Of a stretch of 64,000 nucleotides of DNA, positions 52,265 to 60,990 are shown piece by piece. A program made the translations under genes and the position numbers. This stretch comes from Pseudomonadales bacterium. Its GTDB lineage: Bacteria > Pseudomonadota > Gammaproteobacteria > Pseudomonadales > Pseudohongiellaceae. Position 1 is the first letter of the stretch; the number at the start of each line of letters is the position of its first letter. The stretch is from assembly GCA_024234395.1 (NCBI GenBank), contig JACKOH010000001.1, positions 1,135,001 through 1,199,000 of the forward strand, in the 5' to 3' direction. Under the pieces are notes generated by a model. The model made no database searches. It was not told the origin of the DNA and was given only the letters and a program-made list of their open reading frames with translations.

Positions 52265-52672
52265 TTAGGCTTCGGTTGAAATGGAAACGTCTGCGATTTC
52301 AGCTTCCCGGGCGGCACGCATGATCATCATGACGTACTCGTTGTTGGCGGACTGGTCAGCCTGGATGACTACAGAGGAATTGGGCGCCTCTGCCAGCCGC
52401 AACTCGAACCGGGACCGGATGAACCGGGGATCGATCTGTTCTCCGTCTATCCAGATATCGCCCTGCGGGCTGACCGCAATCAGGATCAGATCCTTGTTTT
52501 TCGGTTCGGCCGTGGAAGCTATCGGCTTTGACACGTCAATGCCGGCTTCGGTAATGAATACCGACGTAACGATAAAGAAAATCAGAAGAATAAAGACGAC
52601 GTCCAGCATTGGGGTGAGGTCAATCTCACCACCTGGCTCCTCGTCCTTCTTTTTCATTAATCCTGATCTCAT
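52265..52672 (-). CDS. exbD: Biopolymer transport protein ExbD/TolR
   Basis: A 135-residue protein with one membrane helix carrying the essential Asp (IDLTPMLDVVFILLIFFI) and a periplasmic domain ending near DVSISTEA. Works with the ExbB proteins next to it. Starts between exbB and tonB. Confidence 0.95.
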   Translation of the reverse strand: MRSGLMKKKDEEPGGEIDLTPMLDVVFILLIFFIVTSVFITEAGIDVSKPIASTAEPKNKDLILIAVSPQGDIWIDGEQIDPRFIRSRFELRLAEAPNSSVVIQADQSANNEYVMMIMRAAREAEIADVSISTEA

Positions 52673-52724
52673 AATTCTTACCCCTTAATTGAGAAGACCT
52701 CTACTACAACAGTCATCTTTCAGA

Positions 52725-53255
52725 TCAATCACTCAACGGCAAGTGGTCTTCAAGCAGTTCCAGGTCACGATCGATGCTGGCCTTGAGCCAGTTGGAAGCG
52801 AAAATACCTGACAAGGCGCCTACCATCCCGGCCATGGTCGGAATTGTCGCCTTGGAGACCCCGCCAGCCATGGATTTGGCGTCGCCGCCTCCGGTCACTG
52901 CCATCACAAAGAATACCTCGATCATACCGGTTACCGTGCCAATCAGGCCCAATAGCGGACAAACCACCACCAGCGACTCGATCATGGGCATCGTGGTACG
53001 CAGATCCAGAGACACTTTGGAAATCATCATCTGGCGAATCGCATGGGCACTCCAGGACTTGGTGTCGGAACGGGCATTCCAGGCAGCCAGAGTGTTTTTG
53101 ACGTTCTTCTTATGAGTTGTATTCAGATACCAGACCCGCTCAAAAACGAGCGACCACTTGATCAGCAGCAGACCGGCGATGACCCAGAGAACCGGGCCAC
53201 CGCGATCCATGAAGTTGCTGATGGCATCTACCATGTCTAGAAACGTAAAGTACAT
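52725..53255 (-). CDS. exbB: MotA/TolQ/ExbB proton channel protein, short
   Basis: A 176-residue protein with three helices: GPVLWVIAGLLLIKW near the start, VVCPLLGLIGTVTGMIEVFF and GGVSKATIPTMAGMVGALSG in part. The conserved channel residues (Pro, Thr, Gly) are present. It is the ExbB2-type subunit of the TonB2 system. Confidence 0.93.
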   Translation of the reverse strand: MYFTFLDMVDAISNFMDRGGPVLWVIAGLLLIKWSLVFERVWYLNTTHKKNVKNTLAAWNARSDTKSWSAHAIRQMMISKVSLDLRTTMPMIESLVVVCPLLGLIGTVTGMIEVFFVMAVTGGGDAKSMAGGVSKATIPTMAGMVGALSGIFASNWLKASIDRDLELLEDHLPLSD

Positions 53256-53278
53256 AATCAGTCAACCTCCAGCGGCAT

Positions 53279-54676
53279 CTAGTGAGATGCCGCTCTTTTC
53301 TCTGCTTTCTCGGCGATCATACCGGTCGCCTGTTCTTCGAGAATATGAATGATGTTGTCACTCTTACTCTTAACCCAGGTGTGCATCAACACGGTAGGAA
53401 TCGCAACGGTAATACCAAGTACCGTTGTCATCAATGCGACGGAAATACCACCCGCCATGATAGTCGGGTCACCGGCACCGTAAACCGTGATCTGCTGGAA
53501 CACCTGGATCATACCGGTAACCGTACCGAGCAGACCCATCAGCGGAGCGATGGTTGCGATGATTTTGATGAAGGTCAGGAACCGTTCCAGAGAGGGAGTT
53601 TCCTGCAGAATCGCTTCGCCGAGCTTCAATTCCAGAGTCTCGGTGTCGACGTTCGGGTTGGATTCGGCTACACCCAGAACACGACCCAGCGGGTTGTTCT
53701 TCATCGGCTTGTCGGACTTCAGCTGACGGCTCACCTTCATGGCAACCAGGGTCAGCATCAGGGAGCGGATCAACGCCACCAGGACACCGATGATACCGAC
53801 GCCGATGATGGTGAAACCGATGGGGCCTGAGTTGTTGCGAACCTGTTCGTCAACAGTCGGGAAGTTCACCAGGTTGGCGAACACCTGACCACCGATACCA
53901 CCAGTGGGGTCGATGCCGACTTTGACATAGCCGCTGGACGCGTTTTCGAGCTCCTCGGCCTGGCTCTGATAGTAGCCACGGCTCAGCATGCCGCCGGAAG
54001 GCTGCCGGGGCAATACCTGCAGGGTGCCAAGATCGCTGTTGTAAGACAGATACTCGCCCTCGGAAACCGCATTGAAAGAACCGATTCTGGTGATCTGACG
54101 GGTTACCGTCTCACCGGAGGGCAGGGCCACCGGGCCGCTGTATTTGACTACTTTGCCCGACTCGGTCATTTCCTGCTGCATGAAGTACCAGAAGCGCTCG
54201 ATTTCGTCGATGGCCAGCTGTTCAGTAGTACTGCCGGCGCGCTCGATGAAGCCTTCCAGGTAATCGGTACGGCCCGGGTACTGGGCGCTGATGATCGAGC
54301 CGGTAAAGGTGCTCATGAAGTCACCCGCCACGCCCTGGAGAGTACCGAACAGTTCGTTCAGGTCACCACGACGGTCACGCAGAATTTCGCGCTTGTCGGA
54401 GATTTCAATCTCATTGGCTTCGAACTGGTCACTGAGCTCGGTCTGCAGTCGTTCCTGCTCGGCAACCCGTTGCTGGGTTCGTTCGAGGACTGCTTCCTGC
54501 TGGCTGGATGCACTCTGGAACTCGGCTACACGATCACGATACTCCTGAGATTCGGCTACCCTATCTTCCTCGACCCGCTGAAGCAGTTCGCTGGTGTTGA
54601 GGGTTTGGGCGTTCACGAAGGATGCCAGCAGAAGCGTGGAAACTGTTAAACCTAGTGTCTTGATTGTAGTTTTCAT
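53279..54676 (-). CDS. ttpC: TtpC-like MotA/TolQ/ExbB protein with long coiled-coil N-terminus
   Basis: A 465-residue protein. After a signal-like start (LGLTVSTLLLASFVNAQ) there is a coiled coil of about 70 residues (SASSQQEAVLERTQQRVAEQ, ERLQTELSDQFEANEIEIS). A periplasmic beta-rich region comes next, then the three-helix ExbB core with PLMGLLGTVTGMIQVFQQI and GGISVALMTTVLGITVAIP. TtpC is the fourth protein of Vibrio TonB2 complexes. Starts in TAATG overlap with the upstream DUF3450 gene. Confidence 0.92.
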   Translation of the reverse strand: MKTTIKTLGLTVSTLLLASFVNAQTLNTSELLQRVEEDRVAESQEYRDRVAEFQSASSQQEAVLERTQQRVAEQERLQTELSDQFEANEIEISDKREILRDRRGDLNELFGTLQGVAGDFMSTFTGSIISAQYPGRTDYLEGFIERAGSTTEQLAIDEIERFWYFMQQEMTESGKVVKYSGPVALPSGETVTRQITRIGSFNAVSEGEYLSYNSDLGTLQVLPRQPSGGMLSRGYYQSQAEELENASSGYVKVGIDPTGGIGGQVFANLVNFPTVDEQVRNNSGPIGFTIIGVGIIGVLVALIRSLMLTLVAMKVSRQLKSDKPMKNNPLGRVLGVAESNPNVDTETLELKLGEAILQETPSLERFLTFIKIIATIAPLMGLLGTVTGMIQVFQQITVYGAGDPTIMAGGISVALMTTVLGITVAIPTVLMHTWVKSKSDNIIHILEEQATGMIAEKAEKRAASH

Positions 54677-55479
54677 TACTGTGCTAACTCCGGTGCTGCG
54701 ATTGGCAATTCGATAATTCGGGGCGCATCCAGGCCACTGGAAACCCTGATAGCAGACTGTACTGCGGTGCGGTAGTCACCTGCGGGCAATGTTTCCCAGG
54801 AGCGGGTGTCATTGTTCCAGCGACCGGTAACCTGACGGTCAGTGGTCTGGAACAGCAGCGCAATCCGGCCGACTCGCAGCAGGTTGACCTCACGATCCTG
54901 ACCGTCCAGATTGATAGTATCCGGGTAGGTTTCGTGGGTTCGACCGTAAAGTGTTTCGTTCTGGTACAGCACCAGTATCTGACGGAATTTTTCCGCAATG
55001 GAGACGTCGGGATTGTTTATCGCGTTGCGGGCGAAGGTAATCCGGTTGCGACGGGTTTCCAACTGGAAAGGCAGGTCCAGTTCGACGAACTGCTCGATAC
55101 TGGTAATCATTTTCTGGATCAGCAATGGTATCTCGCGGGTAACCACCTCGACGTTGGCGATACTCTCATCCAGGGTTTCGATATTCTGTTCCTGAATGGA
55201 AACCAACTGCCGATATTCAGCGTTCAATACCAGCAAGGCTTCAAGGTTGTCGTTTTCCTGCTTGAATTGCTCAAAAGTGGAACTGGTGGCATTGGCCAGG
55301 CGATTGATCCGGCCCTGGATTTCCGCAAGCTCACTATTTTTTTGTTCGAGAACGCTCAGCGCCTCATCGATAATACTGGTATCGGTCATGATCTCAGCAG
55401 CCTGCGCACTGCTGACCATGAAAAACGCCAGAGAAACGATCGGCGCCAGGATCTTACTGGATATTCGACGGTAGTTCAT
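54676..55479 (-). CDS. DUF3450 periplasmic coiled-coil protein
   Basis: A 267-residue protein from ATG 55479 (MNYRRISSKILAPIVS) with signal peptide ending near SSAQAAE. It is largely coiled coil (SVLEQKNSELAEIQGRINRL) with later LYQNETLYGRTHETYPDTI and GRIALLFQTTDRQ, the DUF3450 signature. It is the first gene of the operon with ttpC-exbB-exbD-tonB-TPR. Precise role unknown. Confidence 0.9.
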   Translation of the reverse strand: MNYRRISSKILAPIVSLAFFMVSSAQAAEIMTDTSIIDEALSVLEQKNSELAEIQGRINRLANATSSTFEQFKQENDNLEALLVLNAEYRQLVSIQEQNIETLDESIANVEVVTREIPLLIQKMITSIEQFVELDLPFQLETRRNRITFARNAINNPDVSIAEKFRQILVLYQNETLYGRTHETYPDTINLDGQDREVNLLRVGRIALLFQTTDRQVTGRWNNDTRSWETLPAGDYRTAVQSAIRVSSGLDAPRIIELPIAAPELAQ

Positions 55480-56141
55480 TTTCCATCCTATCTGTTTGTT
55501 CTTGATTTCAGTCTGTTCCCCAATCCTCAATCAAAACAACCCCGTCTTGAAAGCAGCCGTTCCGCTACTCGTGTTCCGACAACTGTAACTGCCGGTTGGA
55601 GCCGCGTTACGGTGCTGACCTGATGGAGATGCGCTGTGAGGGTTAGAAACCTAAAACCTAACCATACGTGTTTTATTATTATCCCTATACTGCCTGTCTG
55701 CCACGGCAATCCATTGGTGTCTTAACTCCTAGCGGAGTTGGCAGATTTCCCTGACAAAATCAGGATTGGTTACCTTTCTACTCACCCTTCTGGCAAGTGA
55801 GTGGGAAAGTAACCAATTGCCCTGACATTTGCTTGCAGTCCCTTAAATTCTGGTACCTGGTACCGAATTTCGGACAAGACTAACACAACCCTGCAGAATT
55901 ATAGAACCTCTATGTGAAGTAAGTATTAAGAAAATTTTTACGTTGACAAACAACGTTGCAGCAGTCGCTTTTTACGTGCACCAAAGCGTTGACCGATGAC
56001 CCGGAATTGCGCGTCAGTGCTGCGCCATGTGAGGTCAGGTTGCCCTCAAAACAGGCAGCCTGATAAGAAGTAATTGAAGAACTGGGAAACGGACGAAAGC
56101 GGTCGCCGGGGAACGGCAATCCGCTTCCGTCGCAATCCGGA
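55480..56141. promoter_or_regulatory. Long upstream region of the TonB2 operon
   Basis: About 660 bases between sucD and DUF3450, both on the minus strand. Near 55650-55690 there is an AT-rich minus-strand segment TATAGGGATAATAATAA that could be a promoter or iron-regulated site. At 55768-55816 a large imperfect palindrome lies (GGTTACCTTTCTACTCAC with GTGAGTGGGAAAGTAACC). A smaller palindrome GGTACCTGGTACC is at about 55852. No gene seen. Neither is a sure regulator site. Confidence 0.45.
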
Positions 56142-57014
56142 TTACCAGTTGGTAACCTCGCGCAATGCACTGCCGATATCGGCCAGGCTGCGTACTGTTT
56201 TCACGCCGGCATCCTGAAGCGCGGCAAATTTTTCATCGGCCGTCCCTTTGCCCCCGGAGATGATCGCTCCGGCATGGCCCATGCGTTTACCAGGCGGCGC
56301 AGTGACACCGGCAATATAGGAGACCACCGGCTTGGAAACGTGCTCCTTGATGAAAGCAGCGGCCTCCTCTTCCGCGGTGCCACCGATCTCACCGATCATC
56401 ACGATCGCCTCGGTCTGAGCGTCCTTCTCGAACAGTTTGAGAATATCGATAAAATTGGAGCCTGGAATCGGATCGCCGCCAATACCCACGCACGACGACT
56501 GGCCGAAACCGTAATCGGTGGTCTGCTTGACCGCTTCATAGGTCAGCGTGCCGGAGCGGGAAACGATACCGACTTTACCGGGTTTGTGAATATAGCCCGG
56601 CATGATGCCGATCTTGCATTCGCCCGGCGAAATCACGCCCGGGCAGTTGGGTCCTATCAGACGCACACCGGCCTGATCGCATTTTTCCTTGGCTACCAGC
56701 ATGTCCAGTGTGGGAATCCCCTCGGTGATACAGACGATCAGTCCAACGCCGGCATCGACCGCTTCCAGTATCGAGTCCTTGCAGAACGGTGCCGGTACGT
56801 AGATGACCGAAGCGTCGGCATCAGTTTCCCGCACGGCCTCCCGGACGGTATTGAATACCGGCAGACCCAGGTGTTGCTGGCCGCCCTTGCCCGGCGTTAC
56901 ACCACCGACCATCCGGGTACCGTATTCGATCGCCTGTTCGGAATGGAAGGTTCCCTGAGCCCCGGTGAATCCCTGACAGATTACCCGGGTGTCCTTGTTG
57001 ACCAGAATGCTCAT
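56142..57014 (-). CDS. sucD: Succinyl-CoA synthetase alpha subunit
   Basis: A 290-residue protein with the CoA-binding Rossmann domain (DTRVICQGFTGAQGTFHSEQ) and the phosphohistidine loop GHAGAIISGGKGTAD. Overlaps sucC by four bases. It forms succinate and ATP/GTP from succinyl-CoA with SucC. Confidence 0.97.
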   Translation of the reverse strand: MSILVNKDTRVICQGFTGAQGTFHSEQAIEYGTRMVGGVTPGKGGQQHLGLPVFNTVREAVRETDADASVIYVPAPFCKDSILEAVDAGVGLIVCITEGIPTLDMLVAKEKCDQAGVRLIGPNCPGVISPGECKIGIMPGYIHKPGKVGIVSRSGTLTYEAVKQTTDYGFGQSSCVGIGGDPIPGSNFIDILKLFEKDAQTEAIVMIGEIGGTAEEEAAAFIKEHVSKPVVSYIAGVTAPPGKRMGHAGAIISGGKGTADEKFAALQDAGVKTVRSLADIGSALREVTNW

Positions 57015-58180
57015 TTGGCACCTCCCGCTGCTGCTACAACTTTTTCGGCAGCATCAGACAGACTGGTTGCCGCGATAATGTTCAGTCCACTTTGTTCCAG
57101 AACCTTGCGGCCGGTATCGGCGTTGTTGCCTTCCAGCCTGACCACTACCGGAACGGTAACTCCCACTTCCTCGACCGCGCCGATAACACCTTCGGCAATC
57201 AGGTCGCAGCGTACGATCCCACCGAAGATGTTGACCAGCACTGCTTTGACCTTGTCATCGGACAGAATAATCTTGAAGGCTTCGGTAACCCGTTCCTTGG
57301 TGGCGCCGCCGCCCACGTCAAGAAAGTTGGCGGGCGCCCCGCCGAACAGTTGCACGATGTCCATGGTACCCATGGCCAGACCCGCACCATTGACCATGCA
57401 ACCGATATTGCCGTCCAGGGCCACGTAATTGAGATCCCACTTCGCCGCCAGGGCTTCGCGTTCATCCTCCTGGCTGGGATCGTGCATCTCGCGCAGTTTC
57501 GGCTGCCGGTACAGGGCATTGCCATCGATATTGATCTTGCCGTCCAGGCAGTGCAGATTGCCTACGCTGGTGATTACCAGCGGATTGATTTCCAGCAGTG
57601 CCAGGTCGAGATCCATGAACAGTTTCGCCAGACCCAGAAAAAGACGGGTGAACTGCTTGATCTGCTCGCTGTTCAATCCCAGCTGGAAGGCCAGCTCACG
57701 AGCCTGGAACGGCTGCGGGCCGGTCAGTGGGTCGATGGTCGCCCGGAGGATCTTCTCGGGTGTTTCGTGCGCCACTTTCTCAATTTCCACCCCACCTTCG
57801 GTAGAGGCCATGAACACGATCCGGCGTGACGACCGATCCACCACCGCACCGAGGTACAACTCGCTGGCGATATCGGTGCAGGATTCCACCAGGATCTTGC
57901 TGACCGGCTGGCCATTGGCATCGGTCTGGTAGGTAACCAGATTCTTACCCAGCCATTGATCGGCAAAGGCCCGGATCTCGTCGGCACTGGAGACCAGCTT
58001 TACGCCCCCTGCCTTCCCGCGCCCGCCAGCATGCACCTGGGCTTTCACCACCCACTTGTCGCCGCCAATTTTTTCCGCGGCTGCAACCGCTTCCGCCGCT
58101 GTGTCCACTGCAAAGCCGGTCGAGACGGGAAGTCCGTATTCGGCAAACAGGGCCTTGGCCTGGTATTCGTGTAAATTCAT
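57011..58180 (-). CDS. sucC: Succinyl-CoA synthetase beta subunit
   Basis: A 389-residue ATP-grasp protein. It opens MNLHEYQAKALFAEYGLP, with VKAQVHAGGRGKAGGVKL, EINPLVITSVG and LVNIFGGIVRCDLIAEGV. Adenine-nucleotide specificity cannot be read with certainty. Fourth member of the suc operon after lpdA. Confidence 0.97.
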   Translation of the reverse strand: MNLHEYQAKALFAEYGLPVSTGFAVDTAAEAVAAAEKIGGDKWVVKAQVHAGGRGKAGGVKLVSSADEIRAFADQWLGKNLVTYQTDANGQPVSKILVESCTDIASELYLGAVVDRSSRRIVFMASTEGGVEIEKVAHETPEKILRATIDPLTGPQPFQARELAFQLGLNSEQIKQFTRLFLGLAKLFMDLDLALLEINPLVITSVGNLHCLDGKINIDGNALYRQPKLREMHDPSQEDEREALAAKWDLNYVALDGNIGCMVNGAGLAMGTMDIVQLFGGAPANFLDVGGGATKERVTEAFKIILSDDKVKAVLVNIFGGIVRCDLIAEGVIGAVEEVGVTVPVVVRLEGNNADTGRKVLEQSGLNIIAATSLSDAAEKVVAAAGGAK

Positions 58181-58257
58181 TAACAGTCACCGCTTGTCAT
58201 TTTATTTGCAACCGATCCTTCTGGAACGGCTGTCGGTTTAAATTGAACTTTCGATCA

Positions 58258-59706
58258 TTAACGCTTTTTCCGGTTGCCGATATGAATGGCATGACCATTG
58301 GCGGCAAGAGCCGCTTCGTGTACCCCTTCGGAAAGCGTCGGGTGGGCAAACATGGTCAATCCGATGTCCTCGGCACTGGCACTGAATTCCATGGCAATCA
58401 CCATCTGCTGCAGCAGGTCGGCTGCGCTGGGACCGACAATATGACAACCCAGGATGCGGTCAGTTTTGGCATCGGCCAGTAACTTGATCATTCCTTCCGC
58501 ATCGTTGGCGGCCAGGGCCCGGCCGTTGGCGACAAAGGGAAAAGTGCCCACATTGTAGTCAGTGCCCGCCTCTTTCAGCTGTTCCTCGGTTTTACCCACC
58601 CAGGCCACTTCAGGGTGGGTATAGATCACCGAAGGGATGAGATCGTAATTGACCTGGGTCTTTTTGCCCGCCAGGCGTTCAGCGACCATCACACCCTCTT
58701 CCATACCCTTGTGTGCCAGCATCGGACCACGCACTGCGTCGCCCGCGGCAAAGATTCCCGGCACACTGGTTTCACAGTATTCGTTAACCTTGATAAAGCC
58801 GCGCTCGTCAAGCTCGACGCCGACCGAGCTGTCCAGCACGTTGCTGGTATAGGGTTTTCGCCCTACCGCCACGATCAGCTTGTCGAAGGTCGCTTCCTGC
58901 TCACCATCGGCGTCCGAATACTGCACCTTGACCACCGGCTTTTTGGCCTGGGTCCCGGCTTTGCTGCCGGTCACCCGGGCACCGAGCTTGATATCCAGCC
59001 CCTGTTTGGAGAATATTTTGGCACTCTCCTTCGCAATCTGGCGGTCCACCATGGGCAGAAAATCATCCAGCGCTTCGAGGACGGTCACTTCCGAGCCCAG
59101 CCGCGACCAGACACTGCCCAGTTCCAGGCCGATGACGCCGGCGCCGATCACGCCGAGACGCTTGGGAACTTCCTGAAACTCCAGTGCGCCGGTCGAGTCG
59201 ACGATGGTCTCCTGGTCAATCGGGGTCGGGGGAATTTCAATCGGCACCGAGCCGCAGGCAATGATAATGTTCCTCGCCTGCAACTGCTCTTCCTTGCCAT
59301 CATGAGTGGTTAACGTAACCTGGTTTTTACCGGTAACCTTGCCGGTACCGGCCATGCCGTCCACCTTATTGGCCGTGAACAGCCCTTTGATGCCGCCAGT
59401 CAGCTGAGTGACCACCTTGGCTTTCCGCTCGATCATCGCCGGGACATCGATACTCACCTTGCCGACCTTGATACCTTGGGACTCCAGGCCATGCTGGGCT
59501 TCCGCAAACTTGTGGGATGTATCCAGTAATGCCTTGGAAGGAATACAGCCAACGTTGAGACAGGTCCCGCCGTAAACAGTCTTGTCGTCCTTGTCCAGCC
59601 ACTTTTCTATGCACGCCGTCTTGAATCCCAGCTGGGCGCAGCGTATTGCCGCCACGTAGCCCGCCGGGCCGGACCCTATGACGACGACATCGTATTCTTT
59701 AGCCAT
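58258..59706 (-). CDS. lpdA: Dihydrolipoyl dehydrogenase
   Basis: A 482-residue flavoprotein: VVVIGSGPAGYVAAIRCAQ for FAD, redox pair in GGTCLNVGCIPSK, NAD motif GAGVIGLELGSVW and HPTLSEGVHEA with the catalytic His/Glu. E3 of 2-oxoglutarate dehydrogenase, placed between sucB and sucC as in pseudomonads. Confidence 0.97.
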   Translation of the reverse strand: MAKEYDVVVIGSGPAGYVAAIRCAQLGFKTACIEKWLDKDDKTVYGGTCLNVGCIPSKALLDTSHKFAEAQHGLESQGIKVGKVSIDVPAMIERKAKVVTQLTGGIKGLFTANKVDGMAGTGKVTGKNQVTLTTHDGKEEQLQARNIIIACGSVPIEIPPTPIDQETIVDSTGALEFQEVPKRLGVIGAGVIGLELGSVWSRLGSEVTVLEALDDFLPMVDRQIAKESAKIFSKQGLDIKLGARVTGSKAGTQAKKPVVKVQYSDADGEQEATFDKLIVAVGRKPYTSNVLDSSVGVELDERGFIKVNEYCETSVPGIFAAGDAVRGPMLAHKGMEEGVMVAERLAGKKTQVNYDLIPSVIYTHPEVAWVGKTEEQLKEAGTDYNVGTFPFVANGRALAANDAEGMIKLLADAKTDRILGCHIVGPSAADLLQQMVIAMEFSASAEDIGLTMFAHPTLSEGVHEAALAANGHAIHIGNRKKR

Positions 59707-59738
59707 AATCTGATTGCTCTCGATTAAGTCGGGTAAAT

Positions 59739-60965
59739 TTAAATTTCCAGAATGATTCTTGACGGATCTTCCAGGAAGTCCTTGACGGTCACCAGGAACT
59801 GTACCGCCTCTTTTCCGTCAATCATCCGGTGGTCGTAGGATAGCGCCAGGTACATCATGGGCAGTATCTGGACCTCACCCCGGATCGCCATGGGGCGCTC
59901 CTGGATTTTGTGCATTCCCAGGATAGCGGTCTGCGGTGGATTGAGAATCGGCGTCGACAACAGCGAACCGAATACCCCCCCGTTGGAGATGGTGAATGTG
60001 CCACCGGTCATTTCATCGATTCCCAGCTTGCCATCCCTTGCCTTCTCACCGAACTCACTGATCTTGGATTCGATCGCCGCCATGCTCATGTGGTCGGCAT
60101 TACGCAGCACCGGAACCACCAGGCCACGGGGTGAGGAGACAGCAACTCCGATATCCTGGTATCCGTGATAAACGATATCGTTGCCATCGATGGAGGCATT
60201 GACGGCGGGGAATTTCTTCAGCGCCTCGACGCAGGAACGCACGAAGAACGACATGAAGCCGAGTCGTGAACCCTGATGAGTTTTTTCGAACAGCTCCTTG
60301 TACTTGCCGCGCAGATCCATGATCGGTTTCATGTTGACTTCATTGAAGGTGGTCAACATGGCGGTCGACTGGGTTGCCTGCAACAGTCGCTCGGCGACTT
60401 TCGCCCGCAACCGGCTCATCGGCACGCGTTCCTCAACCCGGCCGCTGCCCGTCGAAGTGAAGGCCGGCTGGGCTGGTGCCGCGGTGCCAGTCGCTCCGGA
60501 TTCCAGCCGCGACAGAACGTCTTCCTTGGTGATTCGTCCACCCTTGCCACTGCCGGTAATCTGTCCGGAGGAAAGGTTGTTCTCTTCGATCAGCTTACGG
60601 GCTGCCGGGCTCACCACCGGTTCCTCGGTGCTGCTGGATTCGGCAGCAGCCGATTCCGGAACAGGCTGTTCCGGCGCGTCCGGCTGGCTTCCGGCTTCCG
60701 GTTCTGCCGACTGTTTTTCGTCCGCGTCGCCTTCCTTGACTGCGCCGATAGCCTCGTTGCTGACGATCGTGTCACCGGTATCCTTGTAAATCTTGGTCAG
60801 GGTTCCGTCGACCGGTGATACCACTTCGATCACCACCTTGTCGGTTTCAATATCAACCAGCAGCTCGTCCCGCTTGACCTTGTCACCAAGATTCTTGTGC
60901 CAGGTGGCAATGGTTCCGTCTGGAACCGATTCCGGCAGGGTTGGCGCTTTAATTTCGATAGTCAT
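59739..60965 (-). CDS. sucB: Dihydrolipoamide succinyltransferase (E2)
   Basis: A 408-residue protein from ATG 60965 (MTIEIKAPTLPESVPDG). One lipoyl domain with Lys in DIETDKVVIEVV, an acidic/Pro-Ala linker, a peripheral-subunit-binding domain (SPAARKLIEENNL, GKGGRITKEDVL) and the catalytic domain with SYDHRMIDGKEAVQFL. Makes succinyl-CoA within the complex. Confidence 0.97.
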   Translation of the reverse strand: MTIEIKAPTLPESVPDGTIATWHKNLGDKVKRDELLVDIETDKVVIEVVSPVDGTLTKIYKDTGDTIVSNEAIGAVKEGDADEKQSAEPEAGSQPDAPEQPVPESAAAESSSTEEPVVSPAARKLIEENNLSSGQITGSGKGGRITKEDVLSRLESGATGTAAPAQPAFTSTGSGRVEERVPMSRLRAKVAERLLQATQSTAMLTTFNEVNMKPIMDLRGKYKELFEKTHQGSRLGFMSFFVRSCVEALKKFPAVNASIDGNDIVYHGYQDIGVAVSSPRGLVVPVLRNADHMSMAAIESKISEFGEKARDGKLGIDEMTGGTFTISNGGVFGSLLSTPILNPPQTAILGMHKIQERPMAIRGEVQILPMMYLALSYDHRMIDGKEAVQFLVTVKDFLEDPSRIILEI

Positions 60966-60990
60966 TATGGTTTTCCTTACTAGGCAGACT

